Shown here piece after piece: positions 1 through 11,000 of a stretch of DNA of 64,000 nt. Both the position numbers and the translations under genes were made by a program. The notes beneath the pieces are model-generated. The model was not told the DNA's origin. It did not search any database and saw only the letters and a list, made by a program, of their open reading frames with translations. Numbering within the stretch: the stretch's first letter is position 1; each line of letters begins with the position of its first letter. The DNA comes from Tagetes erecta (taxonomy: Eukaryota; Streptophyta; Magnoliopsida; Asterales; Asteraceae). The stretch spans positions 43,289,405-43,353,404 of the forward strand of contig CM061489.1 of assembly GCA_030867185.1 (NCBI GenBank), written 5' to 3'.

Positions 1-1611
1 TCATAAAATTTCTGATTAGAAGATTTTGTCACTGAAAGAATCATGGAACAAAACCTTAAAGGAACTGGAAATGGTAACAAAACAACTTGAAGAAATGACA
101 AAGAACTTTGAACAAGAAAAAGTTGCTCATGCTGTTACACAAGTTGAATTAACAAAAGTGAAAAGTTGTAAAACAATGGTTAAACAACTCGCAAGTGAAA
201 GAGGTAACAAAACCAAAACCGGGTTGGGTTTCACTCATGAACCAATGCCAAATTCAATCACTCAAACCTTACCGGAAAACTTTAATGAATTTGATCATTC
301 ACCTGAAAATAAAGATAATTCAAAGAAATTCAAAGAAGTAAATCCGAGTCTGAAGGTTCTGAAGTGCTGATGGAAAGTTTGAAAGAAGAAGATGGAGTGA
401 CAACTGAAGCTGATGATGAAGCTAGCAACAAATCAGAGCCGTTCTGATTCAACTTGTTGAGTATCCGGAACTGAATCCGAAGTCAGAAACAGTGAAGGAT
501 GAAGGTGAATTTTCAGGATACAATGATCCTGAATACATCAGGTGGAAGAAGGAACAAAAGGCGCAAGTTGCTGATCAGTTGATCAAAAAGCAAGAAGTGA
601 AAAAGACTGAAGTTTCAACTGCGAAGAAGCAGAAATCGAAAGTAATGACCAATCAATCTGAAACAAAAGAATTGAAAGGTCAAACCTGTCAAAAAGAAAG
701 TGTCAAAAGGAAAAACAATTAAATTTGTGTCTGCAGGAACGTTTGATTTGAACGAATCTTATGGTAAACCAATCAATTCTCCAATCAAATCTAACTCTGG
801 TCTGAAAACAGGTTCAGGTCCTAAGTCTTCCGCTGTCAATGATAAGAGAATTGAATCTAAAAAGGTAACCAAACAGAACAGTTTAAAATCGAACCAAAGT
901 CCCATGCAATCAAAATCACAATCAAAATCTCCACAAAAGAATCAAGTTAATCTAAAACCGAACAAAACTGATAATGAATCACGAGTGGGTTCAACATCAA
1001 AAGTTAACAATCGGCTCTTTAGGATTAGCAAGAAACATTGTGAGATATGTGATCGTTATAACCATGCAACTGCTGAATGTTTCTTTAACAGGTACTGCAG
1101 TTACTGTGACAAAAGAATCCAATCTTCAGAAGAATGTTTTTATAACAAATTTTGTGATATTTGTGAAACGAGAAACCATGACACAAAGGATTGTTTCTTT
1201 CGATCAAACTCAACAAGAGAAATGACTCCGTTTCCAAATTTTCAAAGAAATCAATCATTTGGTTTTCAAAATATCAATCACAATCATTCTCCGGTTTTGA
1301 GAAATTTCAATCGAAACAATTCTGTTTCTAACTTTTCACCAAGAAATGTGCAGGTTAACAGTTTTAAACCAAGAGCTTTGATGGTAAGAAATCAAAAGTT
1401 TGAAAATAACCTTGATCCTAAGTTAGAGGAAAGGTTCATTGCTTTAAGAAGAAAGCAATCAATGCACGCCAATGGGTGAAACAACAGTTTTCAGTATCAA
1501 AAACTCTTAAATGAAACAAATTTTCAAAACGTTCAATATCAACAAGTTACTATTGCAGATAGATTCGGAAAACCCAAGACCGTGTGGGCCTGGGTTGACC
1601 AAACTAACTAA
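1..1611 (+). pseudogene. gag: Element A gag, C-terminal part, broken (copy 1)
   Basis: This is the rear part of a Copia Gag (RNA-binding capsid precursor). It contains a lysine/glutamate-rich helical stretch (26-370), a linker, and then a triple zinc-knuckle block at 1039-1194. The first and third knuckles are intact CX2CX4HX4C (CEICDRYNHATAEC, CDICETRNHDTKDC); the second has Gln in place of His. Breaks shared with copy 2 are the TAG at 17-19, a 1-nt frameshift before 360 and another near 690. Breaks only in this copy are a missing base at about 444 and a TGA at 1477-1479. It ends at a TAA (1609-1611) immediately before the protease reading frame. The block is non-functional as it stands. Confidence 0.85.
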
Positions 1612-4600
1612 GTGTTTGTTGAAATGCAGGTACGCCCAAGAAGACCTATCAACTCATGGTTCGTTGATAGTGGGTGTAGCCGGCATATGACAGGCAACCA
1701 TGCCTTGCTTCAGGATTTCAAGCTGAAAAATGGTACACACGTTGCATTTGGAGGTGATGCGGGTGGTAAAATAACAGGAGAAGGAACCGTATCGAATGGG
1801 GTCATTAGTTTTGATAAAGTCAACTACTGTGCACAGTTGAACTTTAATTTACTAAGTGTATCTCAAATCTGTGATAAATCTTATTCAACTTTATTTGATG
1901 ATTCTTTCTGTTATATACTCAAACCAGGTTTCAAGATTGACAATGAATGGGTAGTGGTTAAAGCTCCAAGAGATCGTGATGTATACAAGCTGGATATGTC
2001 ACAGATTGACGCTGAAACCGAAACTACTTGTCTCATTGCACATGCTTCAAATGATGAAAGTCAGCTTTGGCATAGACGGCTGGGCCATTCAAACTTCAGA
2101 AACATGAATCGTTTAGTGACTGGAAATCATGCTGTGGGAATACCTTCAAAGAAATTCTCTACAACTGATCTCTGTCCAGCATGTTTGAAAGGCAAACAGC
2201 ACCGAATGTCTTTCAAGTCCAAGCCAGAAAACTCCATTTCAAAACCCTTGCAGATGCTACATATGGATCTTTTCGGACCAACAAATGTACAAAGCATCGG
2301 AAAGAAGTCTTATTGTTTTGTCATCATTGACGATTTCACTAGATTTTCTTGGGTTTATTTCTTGCATGTTAAATCTGAAACTGCTGAGTTGTTAAAAGAA
2401 TTTATTATCAAAGTTGAAAATCAGTTGGATTGTAAAGTGAAAACGTTAAGAAGTGATAATGGAACAGAATTTAAGAACGCTAATGTTGATTTGTTTTGTG
2501 CAGAAAAAGGAATTGCTAGACAATTTAGTGCTCCAAGAACGCCTCAACAAAATGGGGTTGCGGAACGGAAAAACCGGACACTGATTGAAGCAGCAAGATC
2601 CATGCTTGCAAATGCCAAAATCCCTATCACATTCTGGGATGAAGCTATTGCTACTGCATGTTTTGTACAAAACAGAACATTACTGGTTCAGGATAAACAG
2701 AAAACATCTTATGAGTTGTTATTTGGAAGAAAACCGAATATTTCTTATTTGAAAGCATTTGGTTGTCCTGTAACGATTCTAAATTTAAATGATCATCTCG
2801 GGAAATTTGAGTCAAAATCTGACGATGGATTTTTCCTTGGTTATTCGTCTGTTTCTAAAGCTTATCGGGTTTTTAATAGCAAAACAAATACTGTTATTGA
2901 AACTATCAACGTAAAGTTTTTAGAAAATTCGTTTCCGTCAGTGGCGCATGGTCCCGAATGGTTATTTGATTTAGATTCGTTATCAAAATCTTTCAATTCT
3001 AACTTGTTTGATTTTTCAGGAAAAGCAAGGAAAGAATCAGGTGACTTGGGATGCTTTAGTGACGATTCTGATAATGACGATGATGGCCATCTCAACTCTG
3101 AGTATCCGTTCATGTCATTTCATAATCCTGATCATGTCAAATCCAGTCAAGCTCCGGGTCCTTCTGGTTCTCAAGAAGATCAAGAATCAAACAATCTTGA
3201 AGATGATGTGAATCCGTAAAGTTCTCCTAATGATGGTGGATCCGTTCAAAATCAACCATCATCAGATCCGAATGCTGAAGTTATTCCAGAATCATTTGAT
3301 TACTTCATCAATTCACCGGATCAAGTCCCGAATTTCACTCCGCATACTTCTACCATTCTACAAGATCTACCGAATCTGAATCAATCTAATCTGGAGAGTC
3401 AAGTGCAAGGAGATGACATACCAACGCATCGAATTCACAAGAAACATCCTGTCTCTCAGATTATCGGGCCGTTGAATCAGAGAACTACAAGAAGTCAAAC
3501 TGAGCAAGCAAACGTTTGTCTTTATTCATGTTTTCTTTCTCAAGTGGTGCCGAAGAACATTTCAGAAGCGTTGCAAGATAATAGTTGGATTGAAGCCATG
3601 CAAGAGGAGTTACTTCAATTTCGCAAACAAGAGGTTTGGAAATTAGTGGATTTACCTGAAGGAGAGAATGCGATTGGTACAAGATGGTTGTACAAGAATA
3701 AGCCAGATGAACGTGGCATTGTTGTGAGAAACAAAGCAAGACTCATTGCACAGGGATATACTCAGGAAGAAGGCATTGATTATGAAGAAGTGTTTGCTCC
3801 GGTCGCAAGACTTGAAGCTATACGCGTTTTTCTTGCATATGCATCCTTCATGAAGTTTAAAGTATTCCAAATGGACGTTAAAGGCGCTTTTCTGTATGCA
3901 CCAATTACCGATGATGTTTATGTCAGACAACCTCCGGGTTTTGAAGATCCTGACTATCCTCATCGTGTATACAAGTTGAGTAAAGCACTATACGGTCTAC
4001 ATCAAGCTCCTAGAATCTGGTATAAGACATTATCTAAGCATTTACTAGAACATGGATTCACAAGAGGACAGATTGATCCAACTTTGTTTATGAAGAGTGA
4101 GAATGAAGAACTCTTATGTGTTCAAGTTTATGTGGACGATATTATCTTTGGATCAACCAGTGCGTCAATGTGCAAAGAATTTGAGGAAATCATGAAATGC
4201 AGATTCCAGATGAGTTCTATGGGGGAGATTAATTTCTTTCTTGGATTACAAGTGAAACAATCAGCTGACTGAATTTTCATCAATCAATCAAAATTTGTTG
4301 AGAAGTTGTTGAAGAAGTTCAAGATGCAAGATTGTCAGACTATTCGAACTCCATCTGATGTAAACTTCAAGATACAGCCGGATCCAAAAGGCAAATCCGT
4401 GGATCAAACACTATACAGATCAATGATCGGTTCACTGATGTATCTTACTGCGTCAAGACCAGACATCATGTATGCTGTATGTGTGTGCGCAAGATATCAG
4501 TCTGATCCAAAGGAGTCGCACCTGGTTGCTGTTAAACGTATTTTTAGATACCTTAAAGGGAAACCGAATCTTGGGTTATGGTATCCTTATGAAGGCAATT

Positions 4601-5073
4601 TTGAATTATATAGTTATTCTGATAGTGACTTTGGTGGGTGTGCTCTTGACAGGAAATCGACTACTAGTGGATGTCAATTTCTGGGTCCTAGACTTGTCTC
4701 TTGGCAATGCAAGAAGCAGACCAACGTTTCTGTATCCACAGCTGAAGCAGAGTATGTCGCTGCATCTGCAGGATGTTCTCAAGTTTTGTGGCTACAAAAC
4801 CAATTGCTTGACTACGGGTTTAACTTTCTCAAAACTCCTATTTACATAGACAATACTGCTGCTATGTTTATTACTGCTAATCCTGTTCAACACTCAAAAA
4901 CCAAACATATCGAAATTCGATATCACTTTTTAAGAGATAACTCTGAAAAAGGTTTAATAATTTTGATTAAAGTTCATACCGACAAACAACTGGCAGATCT
5001 TTTCACAAAATCATTTTTGTCAGGCCGGTTTGAATTCTTAATTCAATCCATAGGATTAATCAATCATGATTGA
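1612..5073 (+). pseudogene. pol: Element A pol (PR-INT-RT-RH), broken (copy 1)
   Basis: Copia polyprotein with domains in order: aspartic protease with the DSG catalytic triplet (about 1665), GAG-pre-integrase with LWHRRLGHSN (about 2068), integrase core with MDLFG, RSDNGTEF and the PQQNGVAERKN region (2260-2580), reverse transcriptase with YVDDIIFG (about 4129), and RNase H with YSDSDFGG (about 4612) and STAEAEY. It is contiguous in one frame from just after the gag TAA, but a TAA at 3217-3219 (CAA in copy 2) and a TGA at 4270-4272 (both copies) interrupt it. The C-terminus ...LINHD and stop at 5071-5073 match the other copies, so the natural end is preserved. Confidence 0.9.
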
Positions 5074-5614
5074 TTCTATTTTTTTCGAAAACAAAACAAA
5101 AATCAAAAAAATATAAAAGCCAAAAATATAATAAGTTGATGTCAAGTATTGATTCCTTTGTCTTTTATTTTATAATTTGCATTGTGTGTGTGCATGAAAA
5201 AGAAAAGCAAAAACAAAATATAAAAGCAAAAAAGAAAAGAAAATATCATGTCATAAGAATCTATATTGCAAAACCTGAGAAATGATAGTTACACTAGACA
5301 TTGTTTGTTACATCATTTTTAATAAAGACTGATGAATGTTAATTGATGTGCTAGACAGCTCAGGCAATTAGACTGAAAAAGTAAGTTGATTGTTGACAAA
5401 CATAAACTTAATGATCTTTGTGTTAAGTTCCATTGTTATACATGTCTAGATATATATCTTTTGATACCGTGCTTGTGATGATAATTGTGCATGATCGGGT
5501 AACGATGCAATCTATTCAGTGTGATGAACCGCATCGTGAGCTTCTTTGTTGTGGTATCCACAGACCTGAAGTCTCACACGAAGTCTCTTTTGAGCTTCAA
5601 GGTGCAGCAAAAGA

Positions 5615-5757
5615 TTCCCAAAGTTGGAACAAAAAGAGTCCCAAATGTGGACCATCACCAAACAAAAATTCCAAAAAGGAATTCAGAAGATTCCCAAGGG
5701 GAACGATAGGAAATGAAAAATTCCAAAATGGAATTAAAAAGAAGTCCCAAAGTGGAC
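5615..5757 (+). repeat. Row of six mini-hairpins (element A, copy 1)
   Basis: Six short inverted repeats follow one another: TTCC/GGAA, GTCC/GGAC, AATTCC/GGAATT, TTCCC/GGGAA, AATTCC/GGAATT and GTCC/GGAC, each with a small A-rich loop such as CCAAA. The same row in the same order is present in the diverged element B at 59088-59226. Confidence 0.75.
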
Positions 5758-6180
5758 CAAATCCGAATAGAACCCAGATTCCACACTGTTTATGACTGTT
5801 AGTGACCAGGTTTTGTGCAATATGCATTTCAGGTAGTGGTTGATAAGGAAATATGTTGACATATGTATACATGTGGGTCACATAAGTCATTTTAATCGAA
5901 CCTTAAATATCATCATGATACTAAAAAAGTAAGTGTGTCAACTCGAGCTAATTGGTATGTTTTCATATCATCACTCAATCAAACATAAGTCAAATGTCTA
6001 TTCAAAACTTGCAAAACATGTTCAGATAATGTGTGGTATGATCTCACTGCGATATTTTGATTCATTGCATTGCATATGTCTTTATTTTAATGTGTGTGCT
6101 TTGTGTGTGCAGGCATTTGGAATCTTTATTGACACATCGACATCCTTGTTAAACTTAAAAATTTCAAGAAATTTCAAGTT

Positions 6181-6190
6181 TAGGGGGAGA
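6181..6190 (+). other. Internal polypurine tract (element A, copy 1)
   Basis: TAGGGGGAGA follows an A/T-rich direct repeat of ATTTCAAG. It is nearly identical to the terminal polypurine tract of the same element (12108-12117), yet it lies 5.9 kb upstream, between pol and the third ORF. Element B has the same tract in the same place (59655-59664). It may be a central PPT or the relic of an ancestral 3' end. Confidence 0.6.
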
Positions 6191-6572
6191 ATAAATTGAA
6201 GAAAAATATTTACAAAAATCCAAAAATAATTTGAATAAGTGTGTTTTGAATGAACAAGATTATGTGGTATGAAAAGCAAAAGTATTGGATGTGTTAAAAA
6301 CAAACCCAAGGTCTTGCAATGTGATTTTCAGAAATTGCTTCGGGATATAAAAATGTTGGTTGTGCAAAAACATTTTTGAAAAAGAAAAAGAAAAATGAAT
6401 TTAATTGGAATTAATGTTATTGACTTATTTAATGTTGTTGATAATTAATATGACAAATTCTTTTTAAGACTATCTTGTCTAATTAATGTGTCGAGAATGT
6501 TTGCAGGTGCAATAAATGCCGTTGAAAAAGTCAACAGACGAGAAAAGTGAAGAAAAATCGCAAAGTGTTGTA

Positions 6573-7278
6573 GCCGGGCAAAGAATATCATAACACTATT
6601 TTGCCGGGTAATGAACACACTGTTCAGTCGGGTAAAGTTGTGAGTTTGATACAAGCCGGGTGATTGAGAAAAAGAAGTGAAGCCGGGTGAAGATATTATG
6701 ATCACTGTACAGCCGGGCAATGAACATGTCAAATACAGCCGGGTGAAGGTCATAGATATCAACCGGGTGACAAGTTGTGTCACTATACAGCCGGGTGAAA
6801 TAGAAGACAACTGTGTTGCCGTGTGAAGAAGAAAGCATGCCAGGTGATATAGAAGACAACTGTGTTGCCGTGTGAAGAAGGAAAGCATGCTGTGTGAAAG
6901 AAAAGACAACTGTGTTGCCGGGTAATGAAGAAAGATTGTCGGGTGATGATGTTATCACTATGCTGCCGGGTAATGAACAAACATGTCATTGTTCAAGCCG
7001 GGTGATGTTGTGAAGACTACTATGCTGTCGGGTGATGAGTAAAACCAAACAGGTGTAGTTGTTCCTAACCTTTACCCGTCACTACAGTGACTTACCCGTC
7101 TCTACAGTGTTTGACCCGTCAAGTGTTTTTTCACATGTTATATGTTGACCCGTCACACTTTGTGACTTGTTTCAAGTACTTGACCCGTCACAACAGTGCA
7201 TGACCCATCTCAACAGTGCTTGACCCATCAAGGCTTATTGGGCTTTTTAAGCTTGCCCGTCCCAATTTGTTGACCCGG
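6573..7278 (+). repeat. CGGGT/ACCCG motif array upstream of third-ORF promoter (copy 1)
   Basis: About 18 copies of G(C/T)CGGGT(G/A)A and one-base variants lie between 6573 and 7033, about 26 bp apart on average. About nine copies of the oppositely oriented (T)GACCCGTC type follow between 7074 and 7278. The array ends 30 bp before a TATA box. Spacers between motifs are not themselves repeats, so this is a motif cluster rather than a simple satellite. Confidence 0.8.
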
Positions 7279-7308
7279 CACCTCAAAGTTTGACCTAATT
7301 TTTAACGA

Positions 7309-7316
7309 TATAAAAA
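7309..7316 (+). promoter_or_regulatory. Internal TATA box for the third ORF (copy 1)
   Basis: TATAAAAA is followed by a C/A-rich stretch typical of plant transcription starts, with an expected start near 7340. It is the only good TATA between the motif array and the ORF. Element B has TATAAATA in the corresponding place. The start site is inferred, not observed. Confidence 0.65.
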
Positions 7317-7439
7317 CCCGCCTCTTCACAAACACTTATCATTTTTCACTCACACATTCAAGCAAACACTCTGTACTTAAATCCTTTGATTATCATATTC
7401 AATCGTTTGTTCTATAACAAGTCTGATCGATTGAATAAG

Positions 7440-8039
7440 GTATTGATTTTGTGATTTGTTCATGATAAACCTGCAAATCGACCGATAAAATGAAAAACGA
7501 TGATGAACAGTGTTTTTGATCACTGAATCGACACTTTGATTGTGTGTGTTAAAACAAAAATCAAATGTTGTTTTAAATGTAAAACCTGTCGATCATTAAC
7601 AACCAAACACTCATTTGCACCAATTCACCTTAAAACCAACCGAATCAATCAAATTTGTTCTTAACTATTAAAACCGCCATTGATGAACTTTGAAAGTTCT
7701 TAAGTGTTAACTTCAAAACTGATAAAATATGTGTTGAACATTAACAAATCATTGTTAAAACTAAGATTAACATGTTAAACAACTTCATCTTATAAATGTC
7801 AAATTTGTGTCTTAAGTATGAAACTGTTAAATTGAAAAAATGTTGTATAATCATTAAAATTCAAAGTTGTTTTGATCAAAATGATGAAAATCAGTTTGAT
7901 AGATCAATTTAGGGTTAAAATGATTATATGAATGTTTTTCTTCTTAACTTTTGTTCAATCACTTATAAAAAAAATTTGATATGTTTTAATGAAGAATCTA
8001 ACATATTTGTCTTGTTTGTGTTTGTTTTTGTTTTAACAG
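7440..8039 (+). other. Predicted 5'-UTR intron of the third ORF (copy 1)
   Basis: The donor AAG|GTATTG is at 7440. The acceptor TTTTAACAG| ends at 8039 after a T-rich tract, with a CTAAC branch-point match at 7998-8002. The acceptor AG touches the ATG at 8040. The interval is T/A-rich and has no sustained coding frame. The homologous interval of element B has the same donor, CTAAC branch point and ATG-adjacent acceptor, although the sequence between has diverged. Confidence 0.7.
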
Positions 8040-11000
8040 ATGGAGAATCTAAAGTTTGAACCTAAGCATAATCTGGTGGCATGTTTAGATGAATCTATCC
8101 CTGAAACTGAAGGTTACAGAGATATGATCAGATTCATAAAGAGGACAAAATATGTGTATGCTATGTGTGCCAAACCGGTCATATATGCTAGATTGATAAA
8201 GAGTTTTTGGAGGACAGCTGAGGTTATCAGAGATGATAATGGAGTTGCTGTGGTTAGAGGAAACATTACTAGAGAATTGGTGTTGACAGTTTCTGAAGAA
8301 GCAATCAGAACTGCTTTGAGGATTGACGAGGATGAAGTGGGAATGAATGATGAATTGACTATGGCTGAGTGTCAATCGTGCTTTGTTAATATGGGACATC
8401 CTCCTGCATTTCCAAAGTCACAATTTTATAGAGCCAGATTGGGGAAGAAATGGAAGTTGTTGTGTTATGTTGTCCAACAATGCATGTCGAGGAGGAGTGC
8501 AGGTTTTTACAACTTTCCATCAGACATAGCATCTCCGATTGTTGCTATAGCTGAAAACAAACCATTCAATATGTCAAGGTGGATCATGAATGGATTTGTA
8601 TTTAATCTGGTGAAGGGCAAAAGGTTTAAGTTTCTCATGTACCCGAGATTCTTACAGTTGATGATAAATGTTGCCTATCCTATCATTAGAGAAGAAGGTG
8701 TTGTTGGAGGTATATTATATACTGAGGACATGAACGATCTATCTTACAGAAAGATGAGTATCGGGAATGTGCCTAGTGTGGATTTATTTGACAATATGAG
8801 AGATATAGCAAATAATGAAGAAGATGTTGAGATTGTCTATCATCATATTTCACACGGAGAGATTGTAAATCCACAGGACCTGGTTGATGAGGTGCCTGAC
8901 AATTTATTGGATGATGATGAGTATAATGCTCGTCATGCAGAAGATGAAGAGAATGGATCTGAGGATGATGAAAGTGAAGATGATAGTGATGATGGTCAAG
9001 ATGATGATAATGGAGATGATGATAGTGATAATGATGATGGTGATAATGTTGAATCTGATTCAGAGGAGGCAGAGTTTATTGAAGCAGAAAATGTTGAAGT
9101 GATTGAACAAGTGGTGATAGAAGAACCTGTTGAGGTTGCTTCTGTTGAAAAAGAAGTGGAAATTGAAGTAGCTAAGCCTATCACTAAACAGTATGTTAGA
9201 TCTCGAAGATCTAAATCTGTTGTTGAGAAAGTGATGAGTGAGCCAGAAGAGATAGATATTGTTCAGATAGCTCAGGAAGTAATGGCCGAAGCTGAGACTA
9301 TTGCACAGATAGTTGATGAAGCTGATGCTGGCGTTACTGATCCTATTTCTGTTGATATACCCACCACATCATCCCCTGTTGCAGAAAATATTGAACAAGT
9401 TTTGGAGTCTTCACCAAAAACTGTTTCAAGTGTTGATGAAAATGAGGATAAAAAGAAGATTGTTGAATTAGAAGAGATGGTGGCAAAACTGTTAGAGGCA
9501 AATGAACTATTGAAAGCGTCAAATGATAGGAAAAAGAAAAGACTTGAAGAGTTTTGGGCTACTCACAATCAGAACCTGAAAACTTTCAAAGAGTTGGATG
9601 CTGATCATGTTAAGCTGGCTGCTGAGCATGCGAAATTGAAGGTTGATTATGAAAGTTTGAAGGAGGAACATGAAAACTTGAAGTTTGATTATACTGAGTT
9701 GAAGGCTGAATGCAATACATTAGATGCTGAAAAAGAGATGTTGGAGAAATGGTTGGAGGAAACTCGATCTAAGAAGTCAGTATCTACATCAGATAAAGAT
9801 TTTTCAGACGAAGTTATGGAAGTGTCTGAACCGTCTGAAGCAGCAAAAGTTTATCTCACTAGAGCACGAGGTACAACCAATGTGGGTATAAGGGTGGAAT
9901 CTCCAATAGTCATTCCCGATGAAGCTGTTGCTGATTCTGTCAATACTGACAAAGCTGAGGGAAAAAGGAAGTTAGATGCTGTACCGGAAATTATGGGTGA
10001 TGAAAGTTGCAGTAAAAAGGCAAAACTGGATGAGACAGTAAAGATTGAGCCGATTCAATCTGTAGCTGTAGTTGAAACTGAAGTGACTGAAATAGCTAAG
10101 GCTGATGAGATTGTGACTAGTGCTGAAGTTGATAAATCAGTTCAGATTGAGCCGATTCAATCTGAAGCTGTTGTTGTTGAAGAAGTGCCTAAAACTGCTG
10201 AAATTGTTGAAAAAGTGTCTGAAGATGTTGAAGTAATAGAGAATGTGCCTGAAACTGTTCCTGAAGACGCAAGTGAGTTTGAGCCGGTTCAAACTGACAA
10301 TGCACCAATGATTGAGGCATTAGATGATTTGGACGATATAGATTTTACTGAATCTGAAACTGAAGCTGAGCCAGAAACTAATTTTGATCAAGAGATTCCA
10401 GATGACTTAGATCAAAGATTTGCTTACCTTGAGAAAATGAAGTATAATGCTGTGTTTCTGAATGGGCTGACAGTAAGTCAAATCAATGAAGAATATGAAA
10501 AGTGTTTAATTGCTCAAGACAAAGCTGTTGCTGATGAAAAAGAGTTTGTCATTGAAATGGGTGAGTGGACACCATTGGAAGAAAGTTTGAACATAGAAGA
10601 CTTGCCTCCAACTGAATTGTATCACCAAAATCCGGAAGAGATGTCTAGTAGGAACATGCGAGATTGGTTGAGCTCAAGGAATTATCCGTATAAGACTCTG
10701 AAGAGATTGAAATCTGAGTCGCTGAGGAAAATTGTTGTTAGTTTCATGAAGACGGAGAAAATGTACAATCGTATGTTTTATTTGGACTACAACAACCCTC
10801 AATACTTCGAGCTGACAAAGAGATACAAAGTTCTCGGACCGAAGGAAATACCGGTGATGGCGTTACCAGAGAATGCACATAAGAAAAGACATGAATTGAT
10901 GGATATGTTCCCGAGTGAAGCTAAGTCATATAACATACCTATGGATGTACGTGAATCATGGCACAAATCAGCCACAGCAGGTGACGTGGTTAGGTCACTG

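Larger units (their letters stand above)
5074..7308 (+). other. Element A non-coding spacer between pol and third ORF (copy 1)
   Basis: Over 2.2 kb without a convincing gene. It holds an A-rich stretch (5074-5280), the mini-hairpin row (5615-5757), a stretch well conserved in element B (5820-5990 compared with 59290-59460), the internal polypurine tract (6181-6190), and the CGGGT/ACCCG array leading up to a TATA box. Short reading frames here do not keep frame between A and B, so I treat the region as regulatory or structural RNA/DNA. Confidence 0.75.

Noticed and set aside
5433..5795. 120-codon plus-strand frame over the hairpin row, partly readable in element B
   Set aside because: Indels of 1 and 4 bases between A and B break the frame while hairpins are kept, so RNA structure is the better explanation.
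6445..6989. Long minus-strand reading frames in several phases with repeated ITRQHS/SPG peptides over the motif array
   Set aside because: They arise because the repeated motif reads without stops on the minus strand in all phases. There is no homology and no frame conservation; the same occurs in copy 2.
6573..7033. CRISPR-like regularly spaced repeats
   Set aside because: The repeat core is only 7-9 bp, spacing is irregular, and the context is a plant retrotransposon.
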